Below, piece by piece: positions 1 to 8,632 of a stretch of 55,121 nt of DNA (within the stretch, counting starts at the first letter, position 1; each line of letters begins with the position of its first letter). The translations under genes were made by a program, and so were the position numbers. This stretch comes from an uncultured Erysipelotrichaceae bacterium (GTDB lineage Bacteria > Bacillota_I > Bacilli_A > Erysipelotrichales > Erysipelotrichaceae): contig CAMVGT010000009.1 in the NCBI GenBank assembly GCA_947167125.1, forward strand, positions 1-55,121. Reading direction: 5' to 3'. Under the pieces are notes generated by a model, which searched no databases, was not told the DNA's origin, and saw only the letters and a list, made by a program, of their open reading frames with translations.

Positions 1-38
1 GACAGCAGAATTGAATGTAATTCTTTCCTGCTTACAAG

Positions 39-71
39 CCTCGCCTATAGTTCATTAGAACTTAGGCGGGG
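39..71. other. Long hairpin downstream of the macro-domain gene
   Basis: CCTCGCCTA (39-47) and AGTTC (49-53) pair with GAACT (58-62) and TAGGCGGGG (63-71), giving about 14 pairs with one G-U pair, one bulge and a 4-nt ATTA loop. It lies just past the end of the minus-strand macro gene and could end its transcript, but there is no clear U-tract on either side. Such hairpins also occur at IS200/IS605-type ends; no transposase is visible in the 38 bases before it. Confidence 0.5.
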
Positions 72-79
72 TGATTGAC

Positions 80-1108
80 TTATTCAGATGATCCCAGCTG
101 ATGCTGACCGTTGTCGAAAAGAATGGAATTGATTTGATAAACATCATAGATTCTGTTTCTGATGCAGTATTCGACGATCAGATCAAAGCGTGAAGAGTGA
201 GACAGTGTCATTCCTGCCCGCGCAAGAAGATCCTGGGTTTCAGCATAATTCAGTTCAAGCGCGGCTGCGAGAGCCAGCGCTGTAGTTTTCTTCGGAACAT
301 AGTCTGCGTTGGAACGGATTTTGGAAAACAGTTTCCGGTCGATATTCGCTCTTTTATAGGTTTCCACATCCGTGAGTCCTTTTTCATCGATCAGTGACAG
401 CAGCTTTTCCTGGAAGGTCGCACCTTTTGTTTTCAGGATGTCGTCTACGGAACCTGTCGGAAAGGTTGGAACCGCATCGGAAAGAATGATGCCGGTGCTG
501 TTGGAATATACAGATCTTCCCATCCGCGCTTTTTCTCTTTCATAGGCAGAACGGGAATATTCCGCAGCCTGCTGCTTTGAAACGAGATTGTCATTGATGA
601 ATGCATGAACACCGTATTTTGTGGAAGAAGACAGTTCGTATGAATCTTTGTCAAATACCGTCAGGATGACATTGAGCTCAGAATCCTCCAGAAAGGATTC
701 GATGGTTTTCAATGCGGTTGACAGCGCGAGATCTTTCGGAAAACCATAGACGCCGGTGGAAATCAGAGGGAATGCGATGGAGGAACAGCCGAGAACTTCG
801 GCAAGCGCCATGCATTTTCTGTAGCAGGACGCAAGTGTCTCAGCTTCTTTATTCTCTCCTCCCATCCAGATGGGACCGACTGTATGGATGACATATTTTG
901 CCGGCAGGGCAAATGCTTTTGTGACAGCTGCTTCACCGGGTTTGATCTGTCCGATTTTCTGCCGCTCCTTCAGCATTTTGTCATAGCCTGCCGCTTTGTA
1001 AACTGCCGAATCCGTTCCGCTGCCGACTGCAGGTTCGGGATTGGCGGAATTGACGATGGCATCCGCCTTTACTTTTGTAATGTCATTCCGGATCAGTTCA
1101 AAAGGCAT
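80..1108 (-). CDS. Macro-domain (ADP-ribose-binding) protein with C-terminal HTH-like domain
   Basis: 342 residues. Residues 1-160 form a macro domain: IRNDITKVKADAIVNSAN at the start, GxTxAVYKAAG-type loop near residue 31, IHTVGPIW near 74-81 and the phosphate loop STGVYGFP near 117-124. Members bind ADP-ribose and often remove it or deacetylate O-acetyl-ADP-ribose. Residues about 215-342 form a second all-helical domain (YKRANIDRKLFSKIRSN, then ALALAAALEL and LLARAGMTLS) that resembles a Cro/XRE-type helix-turn-helix. I recall this fusion from other Bacillota, but its role is unknown to me. It lies 15 nt downstream of the AI-2E-type permease gene, so the two are probably co-transcribed. Family assignment is firm; the substrate is not known. 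Confidence 0.9.
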   Translation of the reverse strand: MPFELIRNDITKVKADAIVNSANPEPAVGSGTDSAVYKAAGYDKMLKERQKIGQIKPGEAAVTKAFALPAKYVIHTVGPIWMGGENKEAETLASCYRKCMALAEVLGCSSIAFPLISTGVYGFPKDLALSTALKTIESFLEDSELNVILTVFDKDSYELSSSTKYGVHAFINDNLVSKQQAAEYSRSAYEREKARMGRSVYSNSTGIILSDAVPTFPTGSVDDILKTKGATFQEKLLSLIDEKGLTDVETYKRANIDRKLFSKIRSNADYVPKKTTALALAAALELNYAETQDLLARAGMTLSHSSRFDLIVEYCIRNRIYDVYQINSILFDNGQHQLGSSE

Positions 1109-1123
1109 AAAGTCTCCGTCAGC

Positions 1124-2287
1124 TTATTCAGCCTCTTCCGCGTCAATCCGCTGTCTGCGCATCTGCAGTCTCGGGAAGATCAGATCCTTGTAAATATATG
1201 TAATGATTGCGGCAGCCGGGATCGCGAGAATGATGCCGGCGATGCCGAACAGCTCACCGCCGATGATGACCGAAGCCAGAATCAGTACAGAGGATACACC
1301 GAGCGAGCCGGAGAACAGACGGGGTTTGATGACATAGCCGTCCAGTGTCTGCAGCAGCAGTGTGAATATGATAAACATCAGTGCCTGAACCGGATTGTGG
1401 AGCACCAGCAGGAATCCGCCGAGCACGCCGCCGATAATCGGACCGAATGTCGGAATCAGGTTTGTGATTGCGACGATAAATGAAACCAATGAAGCGTAAG
1501 GAATATTGAATACAACCATGAACACTGCATTGCATAAACCGACGATCAGTGCGTCAATCAATGTATATCCGACATAGTGCGTCATGATGTCATCGCAGTG
1601 CGCCAGGAATGTGTTGTGTCTTTTAATGGTTTCTTCACTGACAAGAACACGGCGCAGACGGCTGACTTCATTCAGGATTCCTTCTTTTCCGGCAAGGAAA
1701 TAAACAGCGAAGATCAGACCGATCATCCATGACACCATGCTGGAGCCGAACTGGAAGGATTTCTTAGCAACGCCGGAAATGTAATCGGGAATATGATTGA
1801 TGAAGCCGTCAATCCAGTCGCTTGCCTTATCGGCAGCCGCGCTGAGATCGATATTGTATACAGCTGCCTTTGCCTCGAGTTCCTCGATCATTCTGTCAGC
1901 GCTGCGGATGTAATTTGAAAGGTTGGAGATCAATGTATTCAGCGATTCCGCCAGGGCAGGAATCAGGATGACCAGAATCAGAACCAGCACAAGAAGCACA
2001 AGCAGGATGGAAAGGATCACTGCACCGGTATGCGCTGTTTTCCGGTTTTTCAGGCCGCCAAAGACTTTCTTTTCAAAAAAGACACAGATCGGATTGATCA
2101 GGTAGGCAAGAATGATGCCGATTGTCATGGAAGAAATCGTTCCGATCAGAAAGGATATTCCGCCTGCCAGGACCGGCAGGTTCTGAATGAAATAATAGAA
2201 CAGGATCGCGATACAAAGTGCTGCGGCTGTTCCGATCCAGCTTTTTTCAAGAAGACGTTCCAGTTTTTCTCTTGTTTTTCTGTTCAT
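1124..2287 (-). CDS. AI-2E family transporter (PF01594-type permease)
   Basis: 387 residues with an N-terminal pair of membrane segments (about 17-65), another near 88-115, and a C-terminal cluster with the family signature region near residues 265-300 (ITNLIPTFGPIIGG). A GGAGG-like Shine-Dalgarno (CGGAGGC) precedes the ATG. The family contains exporters of AI-2, sodium/proton antiporters and many members of unknown substrate, so AI-2 export should not be assumed. First gene of a probable two-gene minus-strand operon with the macro-domain gene. Confidence 0.88.
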   Translation of the reverse strand: MNRKTREKLERLLEKSWIGTAAALCIAILFYYFIQNLPVLAGGISFLIGTISSMTIGIILAYLINPICVFFEKKVFGGLKNRKTAHTGAVILSILLVLLVLVLILVILIPALAESLNTLISNLSNYIRSADRMIEELEAKAAVYNIDLSAAADKASDWIDGFINHIPDYISGVAKKSFQFGSSMVSWMIGLIFAVYFLAGKEGILNEVSRLRRVLVSEETIKRHNTFLAHCDDIMTHYVGYTLIDALIVGLCNAVFMVVFNIPYASLVSFIVAITNLIPTFGPIIGGVLGGFLLVLHNPVQALMFIIFTLLLQTLDGYVIKPRLFSGSLGVSSVLILASVIIGGELFGIAGIILAIPAAAIITYIYKDLIFPRLQMRRQRIDAEEAE

Positions 2288-2307
2288 TGTCCGAGCCTCC
2301 GAACTTA

Positions 2308-2338
2308 ATTATATGATATTGTCCATCGCTGTGTTCAA
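2308..2338 (-). promoter_or_regulatory. Probable promoter of the permease-macro operon
   Basis: On the minus strand a perfect TATAAT (2313-2308) lies upstream of the Shine-Dalgarno. The best -35 candidate is TTGAAC (2338-2333) with a long 19-bp spacer, so the -35 is weak or activator-dependent. Confidence 0.4.
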
Positions 2339-2406
2339 AAACACGATGATATACAAAACCTTAAGATTGACGGGTGTATCTTAATATCTATTTTGCAGGA
2401 CTTGTT

Positions 2407-2449
2407 TATAATGTATACCGTTAAGGATATAAGAATGATTAACGGTATA
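2407..2449 (+). promoter_or_regulatory. -10 box and perfect 11-bp inverted repeat at the ABC transporter start
   Basis: TATAAT (2407-2412) is followed at once by TATACCGTTAA (2414-2424), a 14-nt spacer, and TTAACGGTATA (2439-2449). The arms are perfectly complementary, and the right arm includes the A of the ATG start. Transcription from this -10 would begin inside the left arm. The element is best read as a repressor operator over the transcription start; a mRNA hairpin that places the AAGGAT Shine-Dalgarno next to its loop is an alternative. Confidence 0.6.
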
Positions 2450-5400
2450 TGCTGCAGCTGAAAGATATCTGTAAAAAATATGTAACGGGAGATCTGTCTC
2501 AGACTGCCCTCGACCATGTATCGCTCAGCCTGCGTGACAATGAGTTTGTTGCCGTTCTCGGACCTTCAGGTTCAGGAAAGACCACAATGCTCAATATCAT
2601 CGGCGGACTGGACCGGTATGACAGCGGCGATCTGATTATCAATGATATCTCGACGAAAAAATACAAAGACCGTGACTGGGATTCCTACCGGAATCACACG
2701 GTCGGTTTTGTGTTTCAGAGCTACAACCTGATTCCCCATCAGACGATCCTTTCCAATGTTGAGCTTGCCCTTACCATTTCCGGTGTATCCGGAAGCGAAA
2801 GAAGCAGAAGGGCAAAGGAAGCACTGGAAAAAGTGGGACTCGGCGATCAGGTCCATAAAAAACCGAATCAGCTTTCCGGCGGACAGATGCAGAGAGTCGC
2901 AATCGCAAGAGCTCTTGTCAATGATCCGGATATTCTGCTGGCGGATGAACCGACCGGCGCTCTGGATACGGACACATCCGTACAGGTTATGGATCTGTTA
3001 AAAGAAGTCGCCAAAGACCGTCTGGTTGTCATGGTTACCCATAATCCGGAACTTGCCGAAGAATATGCGACCAGAATCGTCCGCTTAAAAGACGGAAAGA
3101 TCATTTCCGACAGCGATCCGTATCTGATTACGGAAGAACCGACAAGAACGGACAATCTCGGAAAATCCTCCATGTCGCTTCTGACTTCCCTGGCGTTAAG
3201 CTTTAACAACCTGCGCACAAAGAAGGCAAGAACATTTCTGGTGGCTTTTGCCGGTTCCATCGGTATCATCGGCATCGCACTGATTCTTTCTCTCTCCAAC
3301 GGCGTCAATGATTACATCCGCTCGATTGAGGAAGATACGCTTTCGGAATATCCGATCGCAATCCAGACCAGCGCTGTTTCACTGACGGCGGGAATAGAAA
3401 GAACCGACACAACGGAAGAAGTCAGTGAAGACAGGGTACAGGAAAGAAAAACGATTACCCGGATGTTCTCAGGTCTCAATACAAATGACCTGGTTTCACT
3501 GAAGGAGTTCCTGGAAACCCCGGAAAGCGAGATGGACACCTATGCCAAGGCAGTCGAATACAGCTATAACATCGTCCCTGAAATCTGGCAGGTTTATAAG
3601 GAAGACAAAGTCAGACAGGTCAATCCGGATGTGACGTTCAGTTCCATGGGACTTGGATACTCCGGTAGCTCCGCGGCGCTTTCCGCCTTTATGAGCACCG
3701 ATACATTCCATGCGATTCCGGATGATCCCGATCTCTACATGACACAGTATGAAGTCAAAGCCGGACGCTGGCCTGAGAAATTCAATGAATGCGTCCTTGT
3801 CCTTTCCGCAACCGGAAGAGTCACCGACTATACACTCTATGCAATGGGACTGCGCGATCCGGATGAGCTGAGTGAGATGCTGAAGGAACTGTCGGAAAAT
3901 GACAAGCTTATTACAAAAGACGACAGCCAGCTCATGGATTTTGACTATGAAGACTTCCTGAATGTGAAATTCAGTCTGATCTGTTCCGCCGACCGCTTTG
4001 TCTATGACAAGGAATTCGGCGTCTATACAGACAAAGGCGAAGATCAGAAGTTCATGAAGAACCTCGTGGAAAACGGAACCGAAGTCACCATCTGCGGCGT
4101 CGTTCAGCCGAAGGATACAGAATCCGCCGCAATGTTAATGACAGGTATCTGCTATCCGACGGAAATGACACAGTATGTAATCCGCCAGTCTCTGCAGAGC
4201 GATATCGTGCAGGCACAGCTGAAAGATCCGGATATCAATGTCATCACCGGCAAGCGGTTTGATGACCGTTCCGGCGGCGAATTCGATCTTTCCAAAATCT
4301 TCAGTGTGGATGAAAAGGCACTGCAGAATGCATTCAATTTCGATATGAGTTCCCTGAACAGCGGATTCACCGGAATCGATCTCTCCGATGCGGTCGATCT
4401 TTCCTCTTTGAATTTCGATGCTCCGGAAATGAATCTCGATCTTGCCTCAATGCTCAGCCAGCTGAAATTCGATGTGGATTCGAAGCAGCTGATGGACCTT
4501 GCGGAAAGCACGGTCAAAGGTTATACCGATTATTCAGCCAAAAAGGAAACAACCGACTGGGCAAAGCTGCCTGAAACAGCCGGTGAATATTTCAGAAGCG
4601 AAGAAGGAAGAGAGCTGCTGCGCACGGAAGTGAACAAGCTTCTTGATGAAAGCGGAATTTCCGCTGTCGATCCTGCCGTATTCAGAAATGCTCTGGTACA
4701 GGTGATGTCCGGCTATCCGCAGTGGCTTGTCGATCATGAAATCCCGACAGCGGATCCGGCTGTCTACGCGGAATATCTGGATGAATATCTGAATTCAGAA
4801 GACGGACAGAAACGGATCAGTGAAGCTGCCGCTTCCATCTCCGGCGCATTTGCGGATGCGGAAATCACAGAAGAACAGCTCACATCCATCGGCTCCGCGC
4901 TTTCCGAAGGCTATACAGCCTATGCGAAAGAAAAGGGAAACATTCCCGATCCTTCCTTATTCACTGATTCCGTGGATTCGTATCTGAATATGGAAAGCAC
5001 ACAGTCGGAACTGACATCCGGCATCGCAAAGGCAATGAATGCGGATGATCTTTCCCGTCAGATCAGCGGGATCATCAATACACAGACAGCAGGGTTTGCA
5101 GGAAATCTGCAGAACTCCATCGCAAACGGCGTACAGCAGATGATGTCGCAGATGGCATCCGGACTGACCTCGGCAATCTCACAGCAGCTGTCGGCTTTCT
5201 CCGATCTTTCCAATGTATTCTCCGTCAATGCCAACGCCTTCTCCGAAGCAATCAAGGTTAATATGACGGAAGAAGATCTGCAGCAGCTGATGAGTTCCAC
5301 CATGTCCACACGCAGCTATACCTATGATTCCAATCTGCGCTCCTTCGGATATGCGGATCTCAACAAGCCGTATACAATCTCGATCTATCCGAGAGACTTT

Positions 5401-5940
5401 GAATCCAAGGAATCCATTCTGAAAATCCTGGATCAGTACAACGCCAGAATGCGCGAAGAGGATGATACCAAGGTTATTGAATATACCGATGTGGTCGGAA
5501 CGCTCATGAGCGGCGTTACGAACATCGTCAACACTGTCAGCTATATCCTGATCGCCTTTGTCGCTGTATCCCTGATCGTTTCCTCGATCATGATCGGCAT
5601 CATCACATACATTTCCGTTCTTGAAAGAATCAAGGAAATCGGCATTCTCCGTGCCATCGGCGCTTCCAAACGGAACATTTCGGAAGTGTTCAATGCGGAA
5701 ACCTTCATCATCGGTCTCTTATCCGGACTGCTTGGCGTCGGTATCACATATCTGTTATTGATTCCGATCAATTCGGTCATTCATAACCTGACTGACAACT
5801 ACGCGATCAACGCGTTCCTGCCGGCCGGCGCTGCCGTGATTCTGGTTATGATCAGTGTCATCCTGACTCTGATCGGCGGTCTGATTCCTTCCAGACAGGC
5901 TGCACAGAAAGATCCGGTCATCGCGCTGAGATCAGAATAA
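2449..5940 (+). CDS. MacB/FtsX-type ABC transporter, ATPase and permease in one chain
   Basis: 1163 residues. Residues 1-225 are an ABC ATPase with Walker A GPSGSGKT (38-45), signature LSGGQ (142-146) and Walker B ILLADEP. A first membrane segment lies near 262-287, then about 730 residues of presumed extracellular domain rich in DLS/DAV helices, then three membrane segments near 1025-1150 with the FtsX/MacB motif ERIKEIGILRAIGAS. One ATPase fused to one permease suggests a homodimeric mechanotransmission transporter, as in MacB. These systems extrude peptides, toxins or lipoproteins or signal across the membrane; the substrate here is unknown. The ATG at 2449 is the only usable start, because an in-frame TAA lies at 2440. 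The Shine-Dalgarno is poor (AAGGAT about 21 nt upstream) and the upstream palindrome overlaps the start. Confidence 0.92.
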   Translation: MLQLKDICKKYVTGDLSQTALDHVSLSLRDNEFVAVLGPSGSGKTTMLNIIGGLDRYDSGDLIINDISTKKYKDRDWDSYRNHTVGFVFQSYNLIPHQTILSNVELALTISGVSGSERSRRAKEALEKVGLGDQVHKKPNQLSGGQMQRVAIARALVNDPDILLADEPTGALDTDTSVQVMDLLKEVAKDRLVVMVTHNPELAEEYATRIVRLKDGKIISDSDPYLITEEPTRTDNLGKSSMSLLTSLALSFNNLRTKKARTFLVAFAGSIGIIGIALILSLSNGVNDYIRSIEEDTLSEYPIAIQTSAVSLTAGIERTDTTEEVSEDRVQERKTITRMFSGLNTNDLVSLKEFLETPESEMDTYAKAVEYSYNIVPEIWQVYKEDKVRQVNPDVTFSSMGLGYSGSSAALSAFMSTDTFHAIPDDPDLYMTQYEVKAGRWPEKFNECVLVLSATGRVTDYTLYAMGLRDPDELSEMLKELSENDKLITKDDSQLMDFDYEDFLNVKFSLICSADRFVYDKEFGVYTDKGEDQKFMKNLVENGTEVTICGVVQPKDTESAAMLMTGICYPTEMTQYVIRQSLQSDIVQAQLKDPDINVITGKRFDDRSGGEFDLSKIFSVDEKALQNAFNFDMSSLNSGFTGIDLSDAVDLSSLNFDAPEMNLDLASMLSQLKFDVDSKQLMDLAESTVKGYTDYSAKKETTDWAKLPETAGEYFRSEEGRELLRTEVNKLLDESGISAVDPAVFRNALVQVMSGYPQWLVDHEIPTADPAVYAEYLDEYLNSEDGQKRISEAAASISGAFADAEITEEQLTSIGSALSEGYTAYAKEKGNIPDPSLFTDSVDSYLNMESTQSELTSGIAKAMNADDLSRQISGIINTQTAGFAGNLQNSIANGVQQMMSQMASGLTSAISQQLSAFSDLSNVFSVNANAFSEAIKVNMTEEDLQQLMSSTMSTRSYTYDSNLRSFGYADLNKPYTISIYPRDFESKESILKILDQYNARMREEDDTKVIEYTDVVGTLMSGVTNIVNTVSYILIAFVAVSLIVSSIMIGIITYISVLERIKEIGILRAIGASKRNISEVFNAETFIIGLLSGLLGVGITYLLLIPINSVIHNLTDNYAINAFLPAGAAVILVMISVILTLIGGLIPSRQAAQKDPVIALRSE

Positions 5941-5947
5941 ACAAATT

Positions 5948-5979
5948 TGCTCTGCGGACAATCCGGCAGAGCATTTTTT
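5948..5979 (+). terminator. Intrinsic terminator of the ABC transporter gene
   Basis: TGCTCTGC (5948-5955) pairs with GCAGAGCA (5966-5973), followed by six T. Confidence 0.9.
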
Positions 5980-6016
5980 GTTAAAATGGAACTGCTTGAA
6001 CAAAGGAGATTTAACT

Positions 6017-6472
6017 ATGCTTGAAGTTGGTATCAAGGCACCGGATTTTACATTGAATGATCAGAACGGAAATCCGCATTCTCTTTCCGATTACAGAGGA
6101 AAGAAAGTGATTCTGTATTTCTATCCGAAGGATCAGACAGCAGGCTGTATCAAGGAAGCCTGCTCGTTCCGCGACCGCATGCCGCAGTTTACTGAAAAAG
6201 GAGCTGTGATCCTCGGCATTTCCAAAGACACATCCGCATCCCATAAGAATTTTGAAGAAAAGCAGCAGCTTCCGTTTACGCTTCTTTCCGATCCGGACCA
6301 TCAGGTTCTTGAACTGTATGATGTCTGGGTGGAAAAGAATATGTACGGCAAGAAAGTAAAGGGAACTGAGCGTTCCACCTATCTGATTGATGAAAACGGC
6401 ATCATTGCCAAAGCCTATCAGAAGGTCAAGCCTGCAGACCATGCGGACAATGTGCTGCGTGATCTGGCATGA
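6017..6472 (+). CDS. bcp: Thioredoxin-dependent peroxiredoxin, BCP/PrxQ type
   Basis: 151 residues from ATG 6017, chosen because AAGGAG (6003-6008) sits at the right distance; a longer reading frame to 5978 would run into the upstream terminator. Thioredoxin-fold peroxidase that reduces H2O2 and organic peroxides with electrons from thioredoxin. It has the BCP pattern with peroxidatic and resolving cysteines five apart (GCIKEAC) followed by SFRD. The usual TPGC is here TAGC, a loss of the conserved proline beside the peroxidatic cysteine. The stop overlaps the start of yaaA by 4 nt, so the two peroxide-defence genes are translationally coupled. Confidence 0.93.
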   Translation: MLEVGIKAPDFTLNDQNGNPHSLSDYRGKKVILYFYPKDQTAGCIKEACSFRDRMPQFTEKGAVILGISKDTSASHKNFEEKQQLPFTLLSDPDHQVLELYDVWVEKNMYGKKVKGTERSTYLIDENGIIAKAYQKVKPADHADNVLRDLA

Positions 6473-7209
6473 AAATCATTCTCGCTCCCGCCAAGCAGAT
6501 GAAAACGGCGGATGATGATTTTTCCTGGCGCGATCTTCCGGTTTATCTTGAAAAGACGGAAATCCTGATGAAAAAGATGAAGCAGATGGATGACCGGCAG
6601 CTGAAGGCAATGTGGAGGTGTTCCGAACCGATTGCCTGGCAGAATGTGGAACGGCTGGAAGACATGGATCTGCGCGGCAGGCTTTCCCCGGCTGTCTTTT
6701 CCTATGACGGTCTTGCCTATAAGCATCTTTCCGTCGGGGCAATGACATGGGATCAGCTGGAATACCTGCAGAGCCATCTGCGGATTCTCAGCGGCTTCTA
6801 CGGCATTCTGAAGCCGTTTGACGGCATCACGCCTTACCGTCTGGAAATGCAGACAGTCATGCCTGACATCGGCGATCTCTATACCTTCTGGGGCGATCTG
6901 CTGTATCGGGAACTGATTGATGATGATCATCTGATCATCAACCTGGCTTCCAAAGAATATTCCAAAGCGGTTGAACCGTATCTGACTGATAAAGACAGAA
7001 TGATCACAATCGTATTTGAAAAGACTGCCGGCAAACCGGGTCTTGGATCCGCCATCATCAAAGTCGCCCGAGGAGAATTTACATACTGGATGGCGGAAAA
7101 CAATATTACGGATCCGGAAGATCTGAAATCTTTCAATGTTGGATTTACTTATCAGGAAGAGCGTTCAGATGATACGCATTTTGTCTTTACGGAAAACAAA
7201 AAAGCATGA
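6469..7209 (+). CDS. yaaA: YaaA family peroxide-stress protein
   Basis: 246 residues, full length for the family, beginning MKIILAPAKQM and containing the conserved LYTFWGD region near residues 142-148 and INLASKEYSKAV. In E. coli YaaA limits intracellular unincorporated iron and DNA damage during H2O2 stress; the biochemical activity may be DNA binding. It overlaps bcp by 4 nt and so is expressed with a peroxidase, which supports a peroxide-stress role in this organism. Confidence 0.93.
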   Translation: MKIILAPAKQMKTADDDFSWRDLPVYLEKTEILMKKMKQMDDRQLKAMWRCSEPIAWQNVERLEDMDLRGRLSPAVFSYDGLAYKHLSVGAMTWDQLEYLQSHLRILSGFYGILKPFDGITPYRLEMQTVMPDIGDLYTFWGDLLYRELIDDDHLIINLASKEYSKAVEPYLTDKDRMITIVFEKTAGKPGLGSAIIKVARGEFTYWMAENNITDPEDLKSFNVGFTYQEERSDDTHFVFTENKKA

Positions 7210-7278
7210 ACCGAATCTTTTCTGCATGCATGAAGCATGAAGGATTATAATAGTTCTGAAAATAAGGAGAAAACAGAA

Positions 7279-8559
7279 ATGAAAAGGGAAACAATGTGCA
7301 TTCAGGCCGGCTATGAACCGAAGAACGGCGACCCCCGGATGATTCCGATTATCCAGAGCACAACATTCAAATATGACACCAGCGAAGACATGGGAAAGCT
7401 GTTTGACCTGGAAGCGGAAGGCTACTTCTACACCAGACTGCAGAATCCCACCAACGATATGGTTGCCGCAAAGATCGCGGCGCTCGAAGGCGGAACTGCC
7501 GCGATGTTGACATCATCCGGACAGGCAGCTACTTTCTTCTCCGTATTCAACCTTGCGTCTGCAGGCGATCATGTTATCGCTTCAAGCGCGATTTACGGCG
7601 GAAGCTACAACCTGTTCAATGTCACAATGAGAAGAATGGGCATTGATTTCACCTTTGTCGATCCGGACTGCTCCGATGAGGAACTCGAAGCAGCTTTCAA
7701 GCCGAACACAAAATGCGTCTTCGGTGAAACCATGGCAAATCCGGCTCTGATCGTGTTTGATATCGAGCGATTTGCCAATGCGGCTCACGCCCATGGCGTA
7801 CCGCTGATTGTCGACAATACATTCGCGACACCGATCAACTGCCGTCCGATTGAATTCGGCGCGGATATCGTTACCCATTCCACAACCAAATATATGGATG
7901 GCCATGACGCGACTGTCGGCGGCTGCATCGTTGATTCCGGCAAATTTGACTGGATGGCACACAAGGACAAATTCCCGGGACTGACAACACCGGATGAATC
8001 CTACCATGGCATTACATATGCTGAAAAATTCGGTCTTGCCGGCGCGTTTATCACCAAGGCAACCGCTCAGCTGATGCGCGACCTCGGTTCCATCCAGGCA
8101 CCGATGAACGCATACTTCCTGAACCTGGGTCTGGAATCCCTGGCGGTCAGAATGGAACGCCACTGTTCCAATGCGCAGAAAGTCGCTGAATTCCTTGAGA
8201 AGAATGAACATGTCGCATGGGTCAACTATCCGGGACTTCCTTCCAACAAATATTATGAAAGAGCCAAGAAGTATATGCCTAACGGCACATGCGGCGTTAT
8301 CTCATTCGGCGTCAAAGGCGGCAGAAAAGCAGCTGAAGAATTCATGAAGCATCTGAAGGTTGCGATCATCGCGACACATGTGGCGGATGCCCATACATGT
8401 ATCCTGCATCCTGCCAACAGCACACACAGACAGATGAGCGATGAAGAGCTTCTTGCGGCAGGAGTCGGACCGGATCTGGTCAGACTTTCCGTCGGCATCG
8501 AAAATGTCGATGACATCATCGATGATCTGAAAAACGCTCTGGATCAGCTGAAAGACTGA
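7279..8559 (+). CDS. metY: O-acetylhomoserine sulfhydrylase (MetY-type PLP enzyme), copy 1
   Basis: 426 residues from ATG 7279, preceded by AAGGAG (7264-7269). A Cys/Met metabolism PLP enzyme: the cofactor aspartate in PLIVDNTFATP, the Schiff-base lysine in THSTTKYMDGH, and the C-terminal RLSVGIENVDDII. Length and the Nter TxxIQAGYEP fit O-acetylhomoserine sulfhydrylase, which makes homocysteine or methionine from sulfide or methanethiol; methionine gamma-lyase is a close alternative. A TATAAT (7246-7251) lies upstream. I see no S-box or T-box in the 69-bp leader. A second, divergent copy lies at 27791. Confidence 0.88.
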   Translation: MKRETMCIQAGYEPKNGDPRMIPIIQSTTFKYDTSEDMGKLFDLEAEGYFYTRLQNPTNDMVAAKIAALEGGTAAMLTSSGQAATFFSVFNLASAGDHVIASSAIYGGSYNLFNVTMRRMGIDFTFVDPDCSDEELEAAFKPNTKCVFGETMANPALIVFDIERFANAAHAHGVPLIVDNTFATPINCRPIEFGADIVTHSTTKYMDGHDATVGGCIVDSGKFDWMAHKDKFPGLTTPDESYHGITYAEKFGLAGAFITKATAQLMRDLGSIQAPMNAYFLNLGLESLAVRMERHCSNAQKVAEFLEKNEHVAWVNYPGLPSNKYYERAKKYMPNGTCGVISFGVKGGRKAAEEFMKHLKVAIIATHVADAHTCILHPANSTHRQMSDEELLAAGVGPDLVRLSVGIENVDDIIDDLKNALDQLKD

Positions 8560-8565
8560 ATTGAT

Positions 8566-8606
8566 CAATGCAATTGCTTTGCATTGAAGGTATTTCCGTT
8601 TACAAT
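8566..8606 (+). promoter_or_regulatory. Promoter of the PTS IIB gene with inverted repeat on the -35
   Basis: -35 TTGCAT (8579-8584), 16-bp spacer, -10 TACAAT (8601-8606). An 8-bp perfect inverted repeat, CAATGCAA (8566-8573) and TTGCATTG (8579-8586), covers the -35. It could be an operator, or the remnant of a metY terminator without a T-run. Confidence 0.5.
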
Positions 8607-8632
8607 AGAATCAGGAAAACAGGGGGATAGAT

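Noticed and set aside
24-80. Possible TnpB 3' end or guide-RNA scaffold at the window start
   Set aside because: Only 79 bases are available, and no TnpB C-terminal motif can be read in any frame; kept only as a hairpin.
7210-7278. Search for an S-box or T-box before metY copy 1
   Set aside because: The leader is too short and has no conserved riboswitch sequence; a plain -10 and Shine-Dalgarno explain it.
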